64,000 nucleotides of DNA, from positions 23,260,837 through 23,324,836 of the forward strand of contig CM065175.1 in the NCBI GenBank assembly GCA_033026295.1. Reading direction: 5' to 3'. Below, in pieces: positions 27,607 to 39,700 of the stretch. A program made the translations under genes and the position numbers. This stretch comes from Channa striata (lineage: Eukaryota > Chordata > Actinopteri > Anabantiformes > Channidae). The notes beneath the pieces were generated by a model. It saw only the letters and a list, made by a program, of their open reading frames with translations. It made no database searches and was not told the DNA's origin. Within the stretch, counting starts at the first letter, position 1. Every line of letters begins with the position of its first letter.

Positions 27607-28059
27607 TTACTCTCGCCCAGCCTTCAGTTTCTCCTCGACCGTGTGATCTCCCTTCGAGCCTCCCATGCATGCTGGACTCTTAGCCAGGGTGGGGTTGCTC
27701 TTCCACTGCTCAGGGGTTTTTGCCTGGATTGCCAGTGCATGAACACAGCCACTTAACTCCTCTTTCAGGGCCTCGTTAACCAGACGGTGGCGCTGGATCA
27801 AGGGCAGACCCTCAAACCGCGAGCTGACGACCAGGACACGGAAATGGGATTCAGAGCCGGGGGGCACGGCGTGCATGTGGCTTTCATTGTGGACCTCTAA
27901 ATGATCCAGCTGTAGTGTGCTGCTGAGTTTGGTTCTAATTGTCCTCTCAACAGGCCGGCTAGAGTCTGGGTCCATGTCTGCTCTGAAGTGGGCCACAGGA
28001 CGGGTTAGGGCAAGAGTGGCGGCGACGGGTCGAGCACAGCGGTGGACACTGGGCAGCAT
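27607..28059 (-). CDS. bola1: BolA-like protein 1, mitochondrial
   Basis: Mitochondrial BolA protein; in the family it pairs with glutaredoxin 5 in iron-sulfur cluster handling and guards thiol redox balance. The frame gives 150 residues. Residues 1-28 are rich in R and A and lack acidic residues until D28, like a mitochondrial targeting peptide. The BolA domain covers about 36-119: RTKL, HAVPPGSESHFRVLVVSSRF, EGLPLIQRHRLVNEAL and the invariant histidine of VHALAIQ (H107). It ends in TAA. The start at 28059 is the first ATG after a predicted acceptor (ctttcttag, exon from 28083) but has a weak context (T at -3). A second in-frame ATG (M29, strong context) could give a shorter form lacking the targeting peptide. 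SV2A and BOLA1 adjoin in human too. Confidence 0.95.
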   Translation of the reverse strand: MLPSVHRCARPVAATLALTRPVAHFRADMDPDSSRPVERTIRTKLSSTLQLDHLEVHNESHMHAVPPGSESHFRVLVVSSRFEGLPLIQRHRLVNEALKEELSGCVHALAIQAKTPEQWKSNPTLAKSPACMGGSKGDHTVEEKLKAGRE

Positions 28060-28443
28060 CAAGAGATTGTGGCTAGACACCAACTAAGAAAGCAAAGAGT
28101 TTATTAATAAATCAATACATGATACATGCATTCATGATAAATACAAAAGCTGTGACACATAATTCCACAAGCATGTTCAGCACTTAGGTAACTGTGGTAA
28201 CAAACAGATATATTTTTTAATAACTGGCCACTTGTAATAAAATGGCCACTGACTGCAAAACTGGACCACCAATGAGGACAAATGGGATTGGGTGAGATTA
28301 TTAATATCACTGCAAAGCGCTTCAACGTAAGTCAAACGCACGTCATCTGTAACCTGTAAAAAAAAAACAAATTATTTGAGTGAAATTGAAACAAGCATCA
28401 GGATCCGATTAAAGTCACTGTTAGTGACACGATCATGTGTTCA

Positions 28444-28481
28444 AGCTAAACGTTAGCTAACACCGCTGGCTAACGTTAGCT
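28444..28481. repeat. Inverted repeat with GCTAACGTTAGC motif
   Basis: Two arms (28444-28457 and 28469-28481) pair over 13 bases with a one-base bulge around an 11-base loop. The GCTAACGTTAGC word is one I associate with many teleost gene-proximal regions. It lies in the predicted bola1 intron 1, about 180 bases below the promoter motifs. Confidence 0.6.
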
Positions 28482-28631
28482 TTGAGGGAAAACCCAACGT
28501 GTAAGAAAAACTGAGGTAATTAAACTGAGTTTGCATCAAACATTTCTGTAACACATAAAACAAAACTGTCCACTCCGACATTTAACGTTTAGAAAGATTC
28601 AGTTTACTTTACAGTGACTTTAGCCGCTCAC

Positions 28632-28680
28632 CGTCCGACTTCTGTGTGTTTGTGTCGCTCTGTTACGTCAGCGGAAGTGT
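28632..28680 (-). other. bola1: Predicted bola1 non-coding first exon
   Basis: Donor GTGAGC at 28631-28626 (minus strand) and acceptor cttag before 28083 define a 548-base intron. The exon has no ATG, so the first ATG after splicing is the one at 28059. The 5' limit is a guess from the promoter motifs; human BOLA1 likewise carries its coding sequence in one exon. Confidence 0.5.
28663..28679. promoter_or_regulatory. bola1 promoter motifs: CRE-like plus ETS
   Basis: TTACGTCA (28663-28670), a variant CRE/ATF site, is followed after one base by CGGAAGTG (28672-28679), an ETS/GABP site. This pair is common in housekeeping promoters with mitochondrial roles, and it overlaps the predicted start of the bola1 first exon. 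There is no TATA box nearby. Confidence 0.55.
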
Positions 28681-29129
28681 TTCGGCTAGAGTGGGTGGGG
28701 TTTGTAGTTTTTCGGCAATTTGTAGTTCCCCAAGGCGGCTGCAGTCTGAGAGGCTGGGTTATCATCAAATTTACACTACATTTTGTCCAGTACAAACAAA
28801 AATTATATTTCTTCAGGACATTTGCACTAGGCTTAAACAAAATGTTTTCCATTTTTTAGATTTACTAATGAAGAATATGGGAATAAACATATTCTTTGTT
28901 TGCCATTACTAGATGTGTGTGGGAAAACATGCACAACTGAGATGGAAAAATAGCTAAAATTCTGTAGCGCTACTTGCAGGACAGATTCTCATTATCACCT
29001 TTTCTTGGTTTTCATTACTCACCTGTTTACCACTTAATTGGAACACCTGCCTGAAATTAACCAATCACATAATGCTGTTGATATTACAACCTGCAAGCAA
29101 AAAGAAAAAATAATAATATATACATGTAT

Positions 29130-29545
29130 ACACACGTATGGCCAGTACTATGATTCGCCCTCAGCAGCAATAACTTGAAGTGTTTGAAGTTTCCTTTATG
29201 ACTTTATAGGTCTCTCACATCACTGTGGAGAAAGTTTTTACAACATTGCTGTAGTTGATTGAGGTTTTTGGGCCTTTGCTCATACACAGCTCATTTCCAC
29301 AATTGTATGGAAATGGCTTCATAACCCTTTCCAGATTCATGTGAAAAACATTTGTTTCTCTACAACAAATGCTTCTGTATGTGCTGCTTAGCATTGTGTT
29401 AACACACACCTGAATACTCCGGAGCAGCAAACTGGCAAAACATCTGCTTTAATAGAAGTCTGCACTCCTGCTGATGATCAGTTAATCAAGGGCTGATGAT
29501 TAGCAGCAGCTGGCTACAGAGATCAGATCTGACAATTTTATCATG
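29130..29545. mobile_element. Decayed interspersed element between bola1 and its upstream side
   Basis: The block with ATGGAAATGGCTTCATAACC, AGCATTGTGTTAACACACAC and CTGAATACTCCGGAGCAGCA, ending in GATGATCAGTTAATCAAGGG, resembles a fish interspersed repeat that I recall in many copies. The class was not determined, and no transposase frame is left. Confidence 0.45.
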
Positions 29546-31074
29546 TCTTTACACACACACAAGAAAACATGAAAATAAAAATGTGGGTTATATGTTTTGC
29601 ACATGACTGTATGTATGATTGTAACATGTAACTCAACAAAAAAATTAAAGTAGTGGAATAAAAAGTAGAGATATTTGCTCTTAGGTGTAATGTGGTAAAA
29701 GTCAAATTAGCATAATTTTTTTCTATCTTTTGCACTTTAGTTTTTTACTGTCACACAAAGCAGAAAGAGAAATTCAAGTTCCAGTCATTTCCATTATTAG
29801 TACAAAAATCTAAAATAGTAAGTATATTGAAAATGTATTTTTCAAATGTATAGGGTTGAAACAAATTGCTCAGATTTGACAAAGACATCAAAAGATAACA
29901 GTACACATAAGAAATGACTAAATGTGGTTTGCAATTATTTATCCTTGTTTATTCTTTATAGTTCGTGGTTATCATTGTGATCCCAAAGGGCCAGCTGCAC
30001 ATCAAAGTGCAAACCCCACAATCAACGATGAGGAAAATATAAGAAAAATCTCACACACCTTTAAACAGAACTGCCATCACATTTAGGCTAACTATGATTC
30101 ATAACCAGCATTTAACATTAATGTATTTACTTAGATTTCATTCTCATTTACAAAATACACAAAATCATAGACAACATACAGCATAGTTCATTTACACTTG
30201 ATTTTTTGTAACTTTTTTTTATATTTACTGTATAGTTGCACAAACAGATTTTCTACTTACAATCAACTACAAATTCTACAACACAGTACAATGGCAAAGG
30301 TGATTAATTCTTTGTTACATTTAATTAATGGCAATGCAATCTTATTGACAGAAGCCTCAAGACCTACAAATGTTTCAGATAGTACACACGAATGTTAGCT
30401 GTCGAGTCAACACTCGGCATCGTAGTGGGGAAAAGCCAGCATATCGTCAATTCCCAATAGTTTCCAAACACTTATTGCTTTGTTAACTTTTTGCACTCAC
30501 GTTTGACTGTTGCCCTGGCAACAAGTGATCTGTAAGAAAAAACCCTGTGACGTAAGCTAAGATATGTATATACAAGAGACAATCTCGACTTGGACGGAGC
30601 CTGGACAGAGTCACCGAGACAGTTAACATTTTCACAGCATTCCATGTTGAACAAATACAACGATTACCTTGACATCATTATTCTTAATTTCACGGGTGAT
30701 ACAGGAAAACATACAGAGAGTAGGACGGCTGATGCTTAGCTTTTATATCTGTACGGTTAATGTGCATTTCTATTCTATCACTGTGCTTTTAAAAAGGGGG
30801 CTCCGGGCAAATTTTGCGCTCTGACTTGCTGACCATTTTGGCTTCTGAAGCTATTACGCCTTGCTGTTTTAAAATGAGAACATCTAGAATCTTATAGACT
30901 AAAAGACAAAAAGTTCTCAGATGAGTTGTGAAAACAAAGTCTTCATTGCAACGTACATTTGTAGGTCCACTTGTTCTTTGTACACGACCGGCAGCTGAAA
31001 TCCCACATAGATCGACTGCTAAATAGTACATTTTCAGGGGTCAAAAGGTTTAAAGAGTTATCTTAGTAGTTATT

Positions 31075-31080
31075 TTTATT
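31075..31080 (-). terminator. sv2a: Candidate sv2a polyadenylation signal
   Basis: AATAAA on the minus strand (TTTATT on plus), about 2.5 kb after the sv2a stop. A nearer ATTAAA exists at 32155-32160. Either, or another site, could be used; this is a weak call. Confidence 0.3.
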
Positions 31081-33561
31081 TACATATATTCATATCTATA
31101 ACAGAGAATCAAACTGTGTAATGTGTAAACTCAGGCCCTAAAAATATTTGGCAATAATTAATGGGAGGGGGTACTTATGGCACACTCAGAGGTAAAGGGA
31201 CAGATGTCGGAAATCAATTTGTGTGAGATGAAGTGAAATGATGGGGCGTAATGGGGCAGGTCATCAAAGCTCAAAGCACCTATGTTCACAACTGCACTCA
31301 TATTCACAATTTTGTCATTTGGTACGTTTTGGTATTTGTGCTCCTGCTGAACGCTCACCTTGTTCTTCATTAAATCTCTAGCTCTAGGATAAGTCTTGAA
31401 GAAGTCAAGGCATTTGTAATTGTGCAAGTACGACAGTGTACACTTAGTGCAATGTGTTGTCTACTTATTCAGCGGTCTTGCGTCTACACACAGTATGGCT
31501 GCTATCCTACAAAATGGCAGTTTGGACAGAAACATTTTTGTTTGTCTGACATGATAATGGTTGCTGATTTTTTTAAATATAATCTTAATATGCAATTGTG
31601 AACATATCACTCACTCGTACCTATCCAGATCAGCGGAATGTGGTCATAATTTTTGCTGTCACTCTGTGCTGTTTCCAGTGTGGGATAAATGACAATCAGC
31701 CCTTGGCGGTTAATTCTCTAAGGTTAATCTCATGTTAATTATGTAGAAACATTTGTGTAATAAAGCAGAAATATTCACACACTCTAACTTCGCACGCTCA
31801 TTAGCAGGATGTTCTTCAACTGCAAATACTCTCAGTGTTATCCATCCAAGAGCAAACACATCCCAAATTAGAAAATTATAAACTAGAACAACACCGCTGC
31901 ACCATGCTGATTCTAGATTTGGTGAAGTATTTTTCAACTATTTGATAATCACCCAAAACTTTAAGACATTCCTAATCCAAGATTTTAAAAAATAGATTAA
32001 GTTATTCTTGTTATCACACTACCTTAAGCCACATCCTTCATCACACACATTAAAAAGGTGTGAAATGATAAAAGAGAAAATTGAGCAAATAAATTCCAAT
32101 ATTGCACAGTTTGATATTGCACTGAGAAACACAGCCACATTGAAAGAACTACATTTTAATTCGTGTTTCATCTCTAACCCATTTTGTGACTGCAACGTCA
32201 AATCTAAAAGTGTTGTTTTGTGTGACATGTTGTTCCCTTTTGATTCAATTTCCTTTTCTACACCATGTAGCTGTATCATTTCACAGAATAAAGAAATATT
32301 TTCATTTTGAACCCCATTATGTGCTCTAAAGAGAGTGATGGTAAGATTAATCTGTTTTTCTGGTATTGCAACAGAAAAAAAAAAAAAAAAATCACTTTGT
32401 TGCTTTTAACAGTCACAACTGCCTAAATATTATGACAATTTAAACCAGACTAATCAATAGGAAAATGCAACATGTCCAAAATGCTGCTTACATGTCGTAT
32501 AATGGATTTTCATAAAAGTACATACTTTGTGACATGCATAACACAAACATGTCTAAAACATATCTTCTAAGAGACAAAAAGGCTGAACAGTATTTTTTAC
32601 AAAGGGATGTACAGTATGATTGAAAAGTGTGAATGAGTGTGAGACTGAACATTTTCATTAAGTCGGAAAATGTTGGGGACATTCACACTGGCAAATGTTG
32701 TGCTTTACAAGTACATTGTAACTAACAGCTTCGTCATTGTGATTAAAAACGCATTTGAATGATCTCGTGACTCAGCGGAGGTGATCGGAAACAATGTTTT
32801 AAAGGGAAAAAGGGGCCTGATTTTTCTCCTTGTCCAATTCCAACAATAACAGAAGCAAAACTGGAATGTTCTAAAAATCGGTAAAATGGCAGTTAGTCTG
32901 TACACCAACACACGACATCAGGAGAGAAAGAAGTCAAACAGACAGGTCAAAGAGGAAAAGCCAAGAGCCGTGTGTCTTGGTTTTGCCCTGCAAAGTCAAA
33001 AATGCTTCAAAATAAAGGCATAGAATGTTGCATTTTTGATCCGTGTCCAACAATGGAAAAGTACTCAGGACTTAACAGGTGAGTTAAATTTGCTCAGCAG
33101 AATGAAAGAACTCTCCAACAATGGCTAGTGGTCATTTGTATGAGTCTATTTGCGTGGCTCGTTATCAAGAGCCCCCGTTCCCTCGCCTCCATCTTTGGGT
33201 GTATATTCATGTTATGGGAAGGGCTGAATGTAAATACACTGTTTTCCAGAGAGTAATTTCTTGAAATCTTGAAAACGTTGCCTCATATTTTTACTAATTC
33301 AACAATTCTGAGCAATCATTAATAGTTCTTACAAATGTAATTCTAATGTTTTTCACATTTCTACTGATCTTTAAAGAAAGGAGGACGACTTACTACATAA
33401 TGACCAATCCAGCAGATCTGTACACCGCTCTGCATTATGTTATGTGCACAAACCTTTACTGTGGAGGAGGGGTTCAGGGGTGGAATTTAGGGGGCTCTTG
33501 AGCTATTCATTCACAGTGTGGCGAAAACTCATCTGCCCCCCAGAAAATGGTTGGCGCCACA

Positions 33562-33745
33562 CTATTGCAGCACCTGACCCCGTGTCTCTGGTAGTTTGAG
33601 AGCCAGAAAACTGCCCGCCGCCAGCGCCCCCGAGGCAAAGAGGATGGGTACAGCCTTGGTTATGCCAACGAACGAGGTGAAGATGCTTATTCCCAGAACG
33701 GCTGCTAATTTACAGAGGGCGTTGAGGAAGCCAAACGCTGTGGTT
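33562..33745 (-). CDS. sv2a: sv2a coding exon 12 (residues 677-737, stop)
   Basis: Acceptor tcccag. Encodes TTAFGFLNALCKLAAVLGIS, the last membrane segments and the conserved tail LPETRGQVLQ followed by TAG. The C-terminus matches human SV2A; human SV2C ends TQVLM. Confidence 0.97.
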
Positions 33746-36700
33746 CTGGGAGAAAAGAAGGGACAGAATCAGTTCCTTAGTTTGATCAGGACTTAAGGAA
33801 TAAAAAAAAAAAAACAAAAGAGAACAAGTAATAGATTAACACAAGATTATTAAATCCCAGAACATTAGCATGTCATTCATTGTAGAGACTGTAGGATCTA
33901 TATATTACCAACAGATGGAGCTGGATGACCTTAAATCAAAACTCTTACAGGTTCCGGTTTTGGTGGGATTTCTAAATCATGCTCCACAAAAACAGCTGCC
34001 TTTCATTTGATATAAGCTTCAATTTAAAATAATAAATCAAATGAGCATTCACACACTCTGCTACTTTAGTTTGGACCAAAAAAAAAAAAAAAAAGAAATT
34101 ACCAAAAGCGCCATTAGATGGCAACAACTCTACTAAATGCATTTACATCACAAGCACCACCAATGATTTTAGTCCACAATTTCACCCATCCCTATAAGCC
34201 AGCCAATCATTGCAGGGCACCTCCGATGACGTCATTTACAATGTCATTCAGCAGCACTGACCCTGTCCTCACAGTGTCAACAGATTCCAGGGGCGTGTCG
34301 AAGTTGCCTACCTCTTGTCAGAGGGGTAGAGTTCGACAGTCAGCACATCTAGGGCATTCCAGGAGGCGATGCTGATTCCCCCGAACAAGCAGAGTAGAGC
34401 AATCATGGCTGACTCACTGTTGCCAAAAGACAGGAAGAAGCAGCTGATGCAAGAGATCACGCTGGAGCCCGCTGTAGAGAAACGAAGAGGAAAACTGTTG
34501 GAAAAAAGTGTCATACTCAAAAAGGATGGTGATGTTCAAACTCATCATCTCTCCCAGCACACGGGTGCTGAGAGATGTGGCCCGGCGCCCTTCTTACCTA
34601 GCATCCTCAACCTCCCAATCTTGTCCATGAGCAGCGCAGAGACGATGTTGCCTGGCAACACAGCCAAGGTGCCCAGGAAGCTAACAAAGTAGACCATGTA
34701 GGCATTGTTCTCATCACTGATGTCACTGAGCAGGCAGCCCTCTTTGTTGTGCAGGAAAGTGCTGTTGACAAGCTTGCAGTTGATCAGCCTGTACTTGAAG
34801 AGATCTGGGGAGGTGGGAGCAGAGGTGGGGGTGGGACATTGAACCTTTTATTCCACTACACTGATATGAGAAAGTAAGGATTTGTTCAACAAATGTGCAA
34901 ACCCCATTACCAGAAAAGCTGGGACAATTAACATGTAAACAAAAATGACTTCAGAACATTTACTTAGTAAGATCAAGACCTTACAGGGTCTTCGTTGAAG
35001 GGACATTTTCCTCCCTTCAACGGAAGACCCTGTAAGGTCTTGATCTCCCTGTAAGGTCGGATTCGGCACACAAGCTGGATGCTCATATAGGAAAAAACTG
35101 ATGTTCAGAGAGATGCACTGATTTTCAGAAGAAGTTTAAAAATATTTTTCATGGGCTGGACTACATAGACTACTGTACATACTGGGTTTATTAAAATTAT
35201 TGAGACTGAATTTGACCCACTGCCCGTGGATTGGTAACCTGACAAGAGCATCATGACCCCTCAACCTTGGACTTTGTGTTTGGGTTAGGGTTGTCTTCTG
35301 GACTCTAGGGTGTTGTGTTGCCATGTCTGCTGGATCTCCTCGTTGCCAGTAGGTGTTTTTGTCTCTGCTTCACAGCACACAGGAAAAAACATTAGCGGCA
35401 AATAGTTGTTTGGGCCTGAGCTTAACGAATTCCCCTTCTCCGTATTATTCTGGAAAAAGCAGCTGCAAAGTTTGTGTAGAACATCTGAATAACTCTGATA
35501 CTCCAACAGCCCAGAAGTAGAAAGAGAGCATACTCTGGTTTTTCATGACATGTCTTGTGGATTATATCTTGAATTTCTTCCCTGGTCCAGGGAATATGGG
35601 GTCTGATTCTGGCTCCGATCCTGAGAAAAGCTGCAATTCTTGCTTGAGACGGGCCAATTGTTCGCCTGGGCTTGGTGACAGGAGTTGACATTTCTGTTGA
35701 ACTTCCTCCTGCCTGTCGCGTCTTTACAACATGTGGTTCAGTCATTTTACAGACTCTCTCATGGCAAGAATGGAGCAGTCGTGGACTTTCAAGTAGATTT
35801 TCTTTGCTCCCACCGTCCAGGTCAGTAGAATGTGTCTTACTGCCGACATCAACCCTGTGACTCTCTGACAGGTTTGAAGAAGTGCCAACATGCTCTTGTT
35901 GCGTTTGCTCAGCTTCATCACGCAGATGTTCCGAGCCCCTAAAACAGCTGTGAGAATCCTGAGAAATCAACCTGAGACTGTCGCAGTTTCTCTCCTCGAA
36001 GTTTGACCCGGGCTTGTCGAGTCCCAGACCAGACCTGATCAGCTGAAGTGTAGTTTTGCTGAGCCAGTGCAGCACAGACTGGCCCATCCTGACAAATCCT
36101 GCCATCTCGGAGAATGAGTAAAGTGTTGGTCAGTTTAATGATTGTAATAAAAATGCATAAATGTGGCGCATTTCAGCCCCGAGTTGGCTTCAAACTGAAC
36201 GGTCCATTTTACCGCCCACACATCAAAGCAGCAGCACATCACAGGCGCTGACGTCACCGAGTGTGACGTCAGAATTGGAAGCTCTTTTTTTTTAGGATTT
36301 GAATGCGTCGTTTGAACCGTGCGTCCAATCAGGACGGTGCAGATTTGTTTCCGGAGTTATAATGGAATAAAGTTTTCTTCACATCTGTCGGTGACACTGC
36401 GCAGACTGTGTGTGTGCGTCATTAATCGGAGCCGTGCGTAAAGGAACAGGCACCAACGATGGATCCGTTTAAAAACTGCAGACCTGTAAGATTATTCCGT
36501 GTTTCGCTTCACTCACCCGTTTCCGCTTTACATGTGAACCAGCTGCTTCAAATTAAACAATCCCGCTGTGCTTTTATTTTATCACAACCGGAAGTGAATA
36601 ACAGGAACCCTCCTCCACGTACGTCACGCGCTGTAATTGGATTATTAGCCTATTTGTATATTTATTTATGTTGAAATGTTCATCCAGTTTTCTCATGAAA

Positions 36701-39700
36701 ACAAATATCTAGGATTGTAAAACCTGTTTGTGAATAAGACATGACGAATCAGTTTTGGTGTGATTTTTTTTTTCTACCTGTGCCATCGCCTAATTAATAG
36801 ATGTTGTAGCAAAGGGTACTTTATAATTCTAAAAAACAAATCCAAATCATCGCCAATTACCAATAAATGACATGTGAAAGGAAACAACAGAGCGGAGCTG
36901 ATGACGGAGAAGCTGGTCCCTATAGTTACAGACAGAGAACAGAGCAGCAGCTCAGTGTGTTTCACTAACGCTGGTGAAACAAATGAGCTTTGGTTCGCCA
37001 CGACATGCAGCTCTGATCAGATCTTTGCTGTTATACAGTATGTCAATTTTTATGCTCACCGCTTTTAAGAGACAGGTCTTACTCTATACACAGGTCTTCT
37101 TTACTTCTCTTACGTATTAGGACGTACGGTAGCTATCGTATTAGTACCTGACAGGATGGTCATAGTCGCCCAGTCAAACAGCTCAAAGAAAGATTAACAC
37201 ATAATAAGAAAAATACATTTATAATTCTCTGCTCTAGTGCTGCGAAACTCCCGGCTGACACTGACTGCAGCTGCAAATGGCTGCTTGTCAAGTGTGACGA
37301 CCGCAGGCAACAAACAAAGCAAGAGGAGAGTCTGGCAACTACGTCTGGTGTGTTTGAATGTGAGTACACAGCTGCTGCATCTATAGAGGTCAGTGTCCTT
37401 TTCTACAACGTACAAAGATAAAAAAAAATGTATTAGTTTTCTGCATGTTGACACCTTTCTTCTGGATACAAATAAAATGATGAGATGGACAGATGAGGGA
37501 CTTTAAAGCTGGAGCATTCATTTTGGGTTGCTAGGAGACGCCGCATCTCTGTAATGTTGAATTTGGTGAAGTGCCAGTCAGTCAGTGTGGTGGCAGTGAG
37601 GGGGTGGGACCGGGTTGAGCCGTTCAGACAAACACTTGGAGCGGATTTTGCGGCTCTTTTACAAGAAAAGCTCGAAATACAGTGTCCAGGAAAACGGAAT
37701 ATTAAAGACCAATAAAGAGCTGGTATGTTTACGGGACAGGAACAGGCTGTGGGTTTGCATTAGTGGACGGCAAACACAGACAAACTGTGTCAGCTGTTAA
37801 ATCTTTGACTGCACCTGGCAGAAATGAGAGAGGAAACATGAGATTCAAATGTATCTGAACACAGCTCACAAACCATCTTGATTCTATTAATATACAGGCC
37901 ACCAGTTCACCCATTTACATCAAAGTTGAGCAATGCAAGTACTAGAAATACATAGAAGTGCTGTGGAAGAAGGGCTTCTGATTCATGAGACACAAAATCA
38001 TGAAAACGGTTTTTGTTTGTTTGTTTTCAGCATTTTTTTTTTAATAATTTGGAGTTTGGTAGTTCATTCCACCACGGTGGGATCACTGAGCTGAAGAGCT
38101 TTGTCTTGTATGTTTTTTTTTTTGTGAAGGGACCAGACACCGTTTGTTAGCAGAGCGCCGTGGACAGGAGGGATTTTGGACCCGAATGGGGGACTTGAGG
38201 TAGGCAGGTGCAGAGACAGACCTTTGAACCTGATGCAGGCCGCTACAAAAAGCCAGTGCAGAGCTCTGAGCGGTGGTGTGACCTGTTTGACCGATGAAAA
38301 ATGAGACGTGCTGCCGTATTTGAGATCATCTGGAGAAGTCTGATATCGACAAATAAAAGCAGTGCCTGCACAATGAGTAGGATTGCCAGTCAGAGAGGTA
38401 GGGCGATCTTTGTCATACTGTAGAAGGGAAATCCGCCGGCTCTGAGACAGACAAGATGTGGTCTGCAAATTTGGCTCGGGAGAGACAGTCCTCTACCTGT
38501 ACCAGGGTCGATGGTTTGGCGCAGCTCCTACTAAAATTAAACATTTCCTGTATAAAACCCATGTGTTTTCCTTTTTTCATCCGTTCTGGAGCAGACGTTG
38601 ATCATTTTCACCCCTAATATTCACTCGGTCCATTTAAATTCATCATTATACAATATCAGTGCTTACAAACGTGTATGTTTCCTACCTGTGTTGTAGAACA
38701 GAGTGGCAATGAAGGTGCAGTTCTTGAAAAAGGTGTTACTGGACGTGATGTCCTCAAAGTAACACTCCTCAAAATGAGAGTCCTCAAACACCATGGACTT
38801 CATTTTCAGGTTCATAAACCTGTAAGTAATTAAAGATGAAGAAATTAAAAAGAGTGGACAAAGAATGGGGATGCAAAAAGAGAGAGGAAGCAGCCTTTGA
38901 TCACAAGGGCTGAAACTATTAGGCTGTGTGATATTTTATTAGCATGTTGCTGTTTGAATAACAGCTGAAATCACATGCGCTGCTGAGGTTGAAGAGACAA
39001 GGTCAAAGGAAACATCAAAGACGGGCTTGTTAAACACGAACACGTCTGCAGGGCTTTTCATTCTATCAAACTCATATTCAGAATAATATATTTTGAAGCC
39101 TCGTTCCTATTTTCATCCAAGTTATTTTCATTCACCGTAAAGTACGTTTTTGAATAAATTCATCCATTAACTACGGAGATGTGTAAAATATAAAGACTGT
39201 CAGAATGCCCTTGGAATAAAGCTCAAGTCAACGGCCACAAAGAGCTGCAGTTAACTCACTTGTCGTTGAAGTACTCTCCCTGACGGTGGATCTGGTTTTC
39301 CAGGGTGAAGTTAAAGGTGATGTGATCGACTTTCTCCTTGACAAAAACCTTGGTGCGCGACGAGTACTCCTGCTTCTGCAGGTACTTAATCATGTCTGGG
39401 AACCAAACTGTCAGACCGTAGTAGCTGGAGGAGGAAGAGAAAGAACGTGAGGGTTCCTCTGTCACAAAGACAAATCCGACAGGCGCTTTTAATAAAGGTT
39501 TCACATGAACAATGTTTTATCAAGAATATGACAAAGGAGAGAGGAACATTTGTAGTATTTTTATTTTTTTACTGGTGGTTGTATAATGTATTTTTAGATC
39601 CACACCATTACTCAGTAGTAACAAATATACTTTATATTCCACTTTTCATTCACATAATAGGTTTAATTACTACTTTCAGGACTTTCCAAGTTATGAATTT

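Larger units (their letters stand above)
28681..33561. other. bola1-sv2a interval, with probable sv2a 3' UTR
   Basis: No coding exon is visible. The part next to the sv2a stop (down to about 31.1 kb) is likely its 3' UTR: it is unique, AT-rich and has minus-strand ATTAAA at 32155-32160 and AATAAA at 31075-31080. Where the transcript ends cannot be fixed from sequence. Confidence 0.5.
34805..38685 (-). other. sv2a: sv2a intron 9, host of a separate open frame
   Basis: 3.9 kb, donor GTAGGA and acceptor ccccag. It contains, from the 5' side of the sv2a transcript, the L2-like remnant, the CRE-bearing region, the 227-codon frame, the long hairpin and a decayed repeat. Unusually rich for an intron of this gene. 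Confidence 0.9.

Noticed and set aside
28060..28083. Extra eight codons at the bola1 N-terminus from TTG
   Set aside because: These codons directly follow a predicted splice acceptor and begin with TTG; the first ATG is at 28059.
37615..37728. Plus-strand stretch resembling the first EF-hand of an S100 protein (LERILRLFYKKSSKYS...KEL) with a GTATGT donor
   Set aside because: No in-frame ATG, an in-frame TGA shortly upstream without a usable acceptor in between, and no second EF-hand exon nearby; the similarity is loose.
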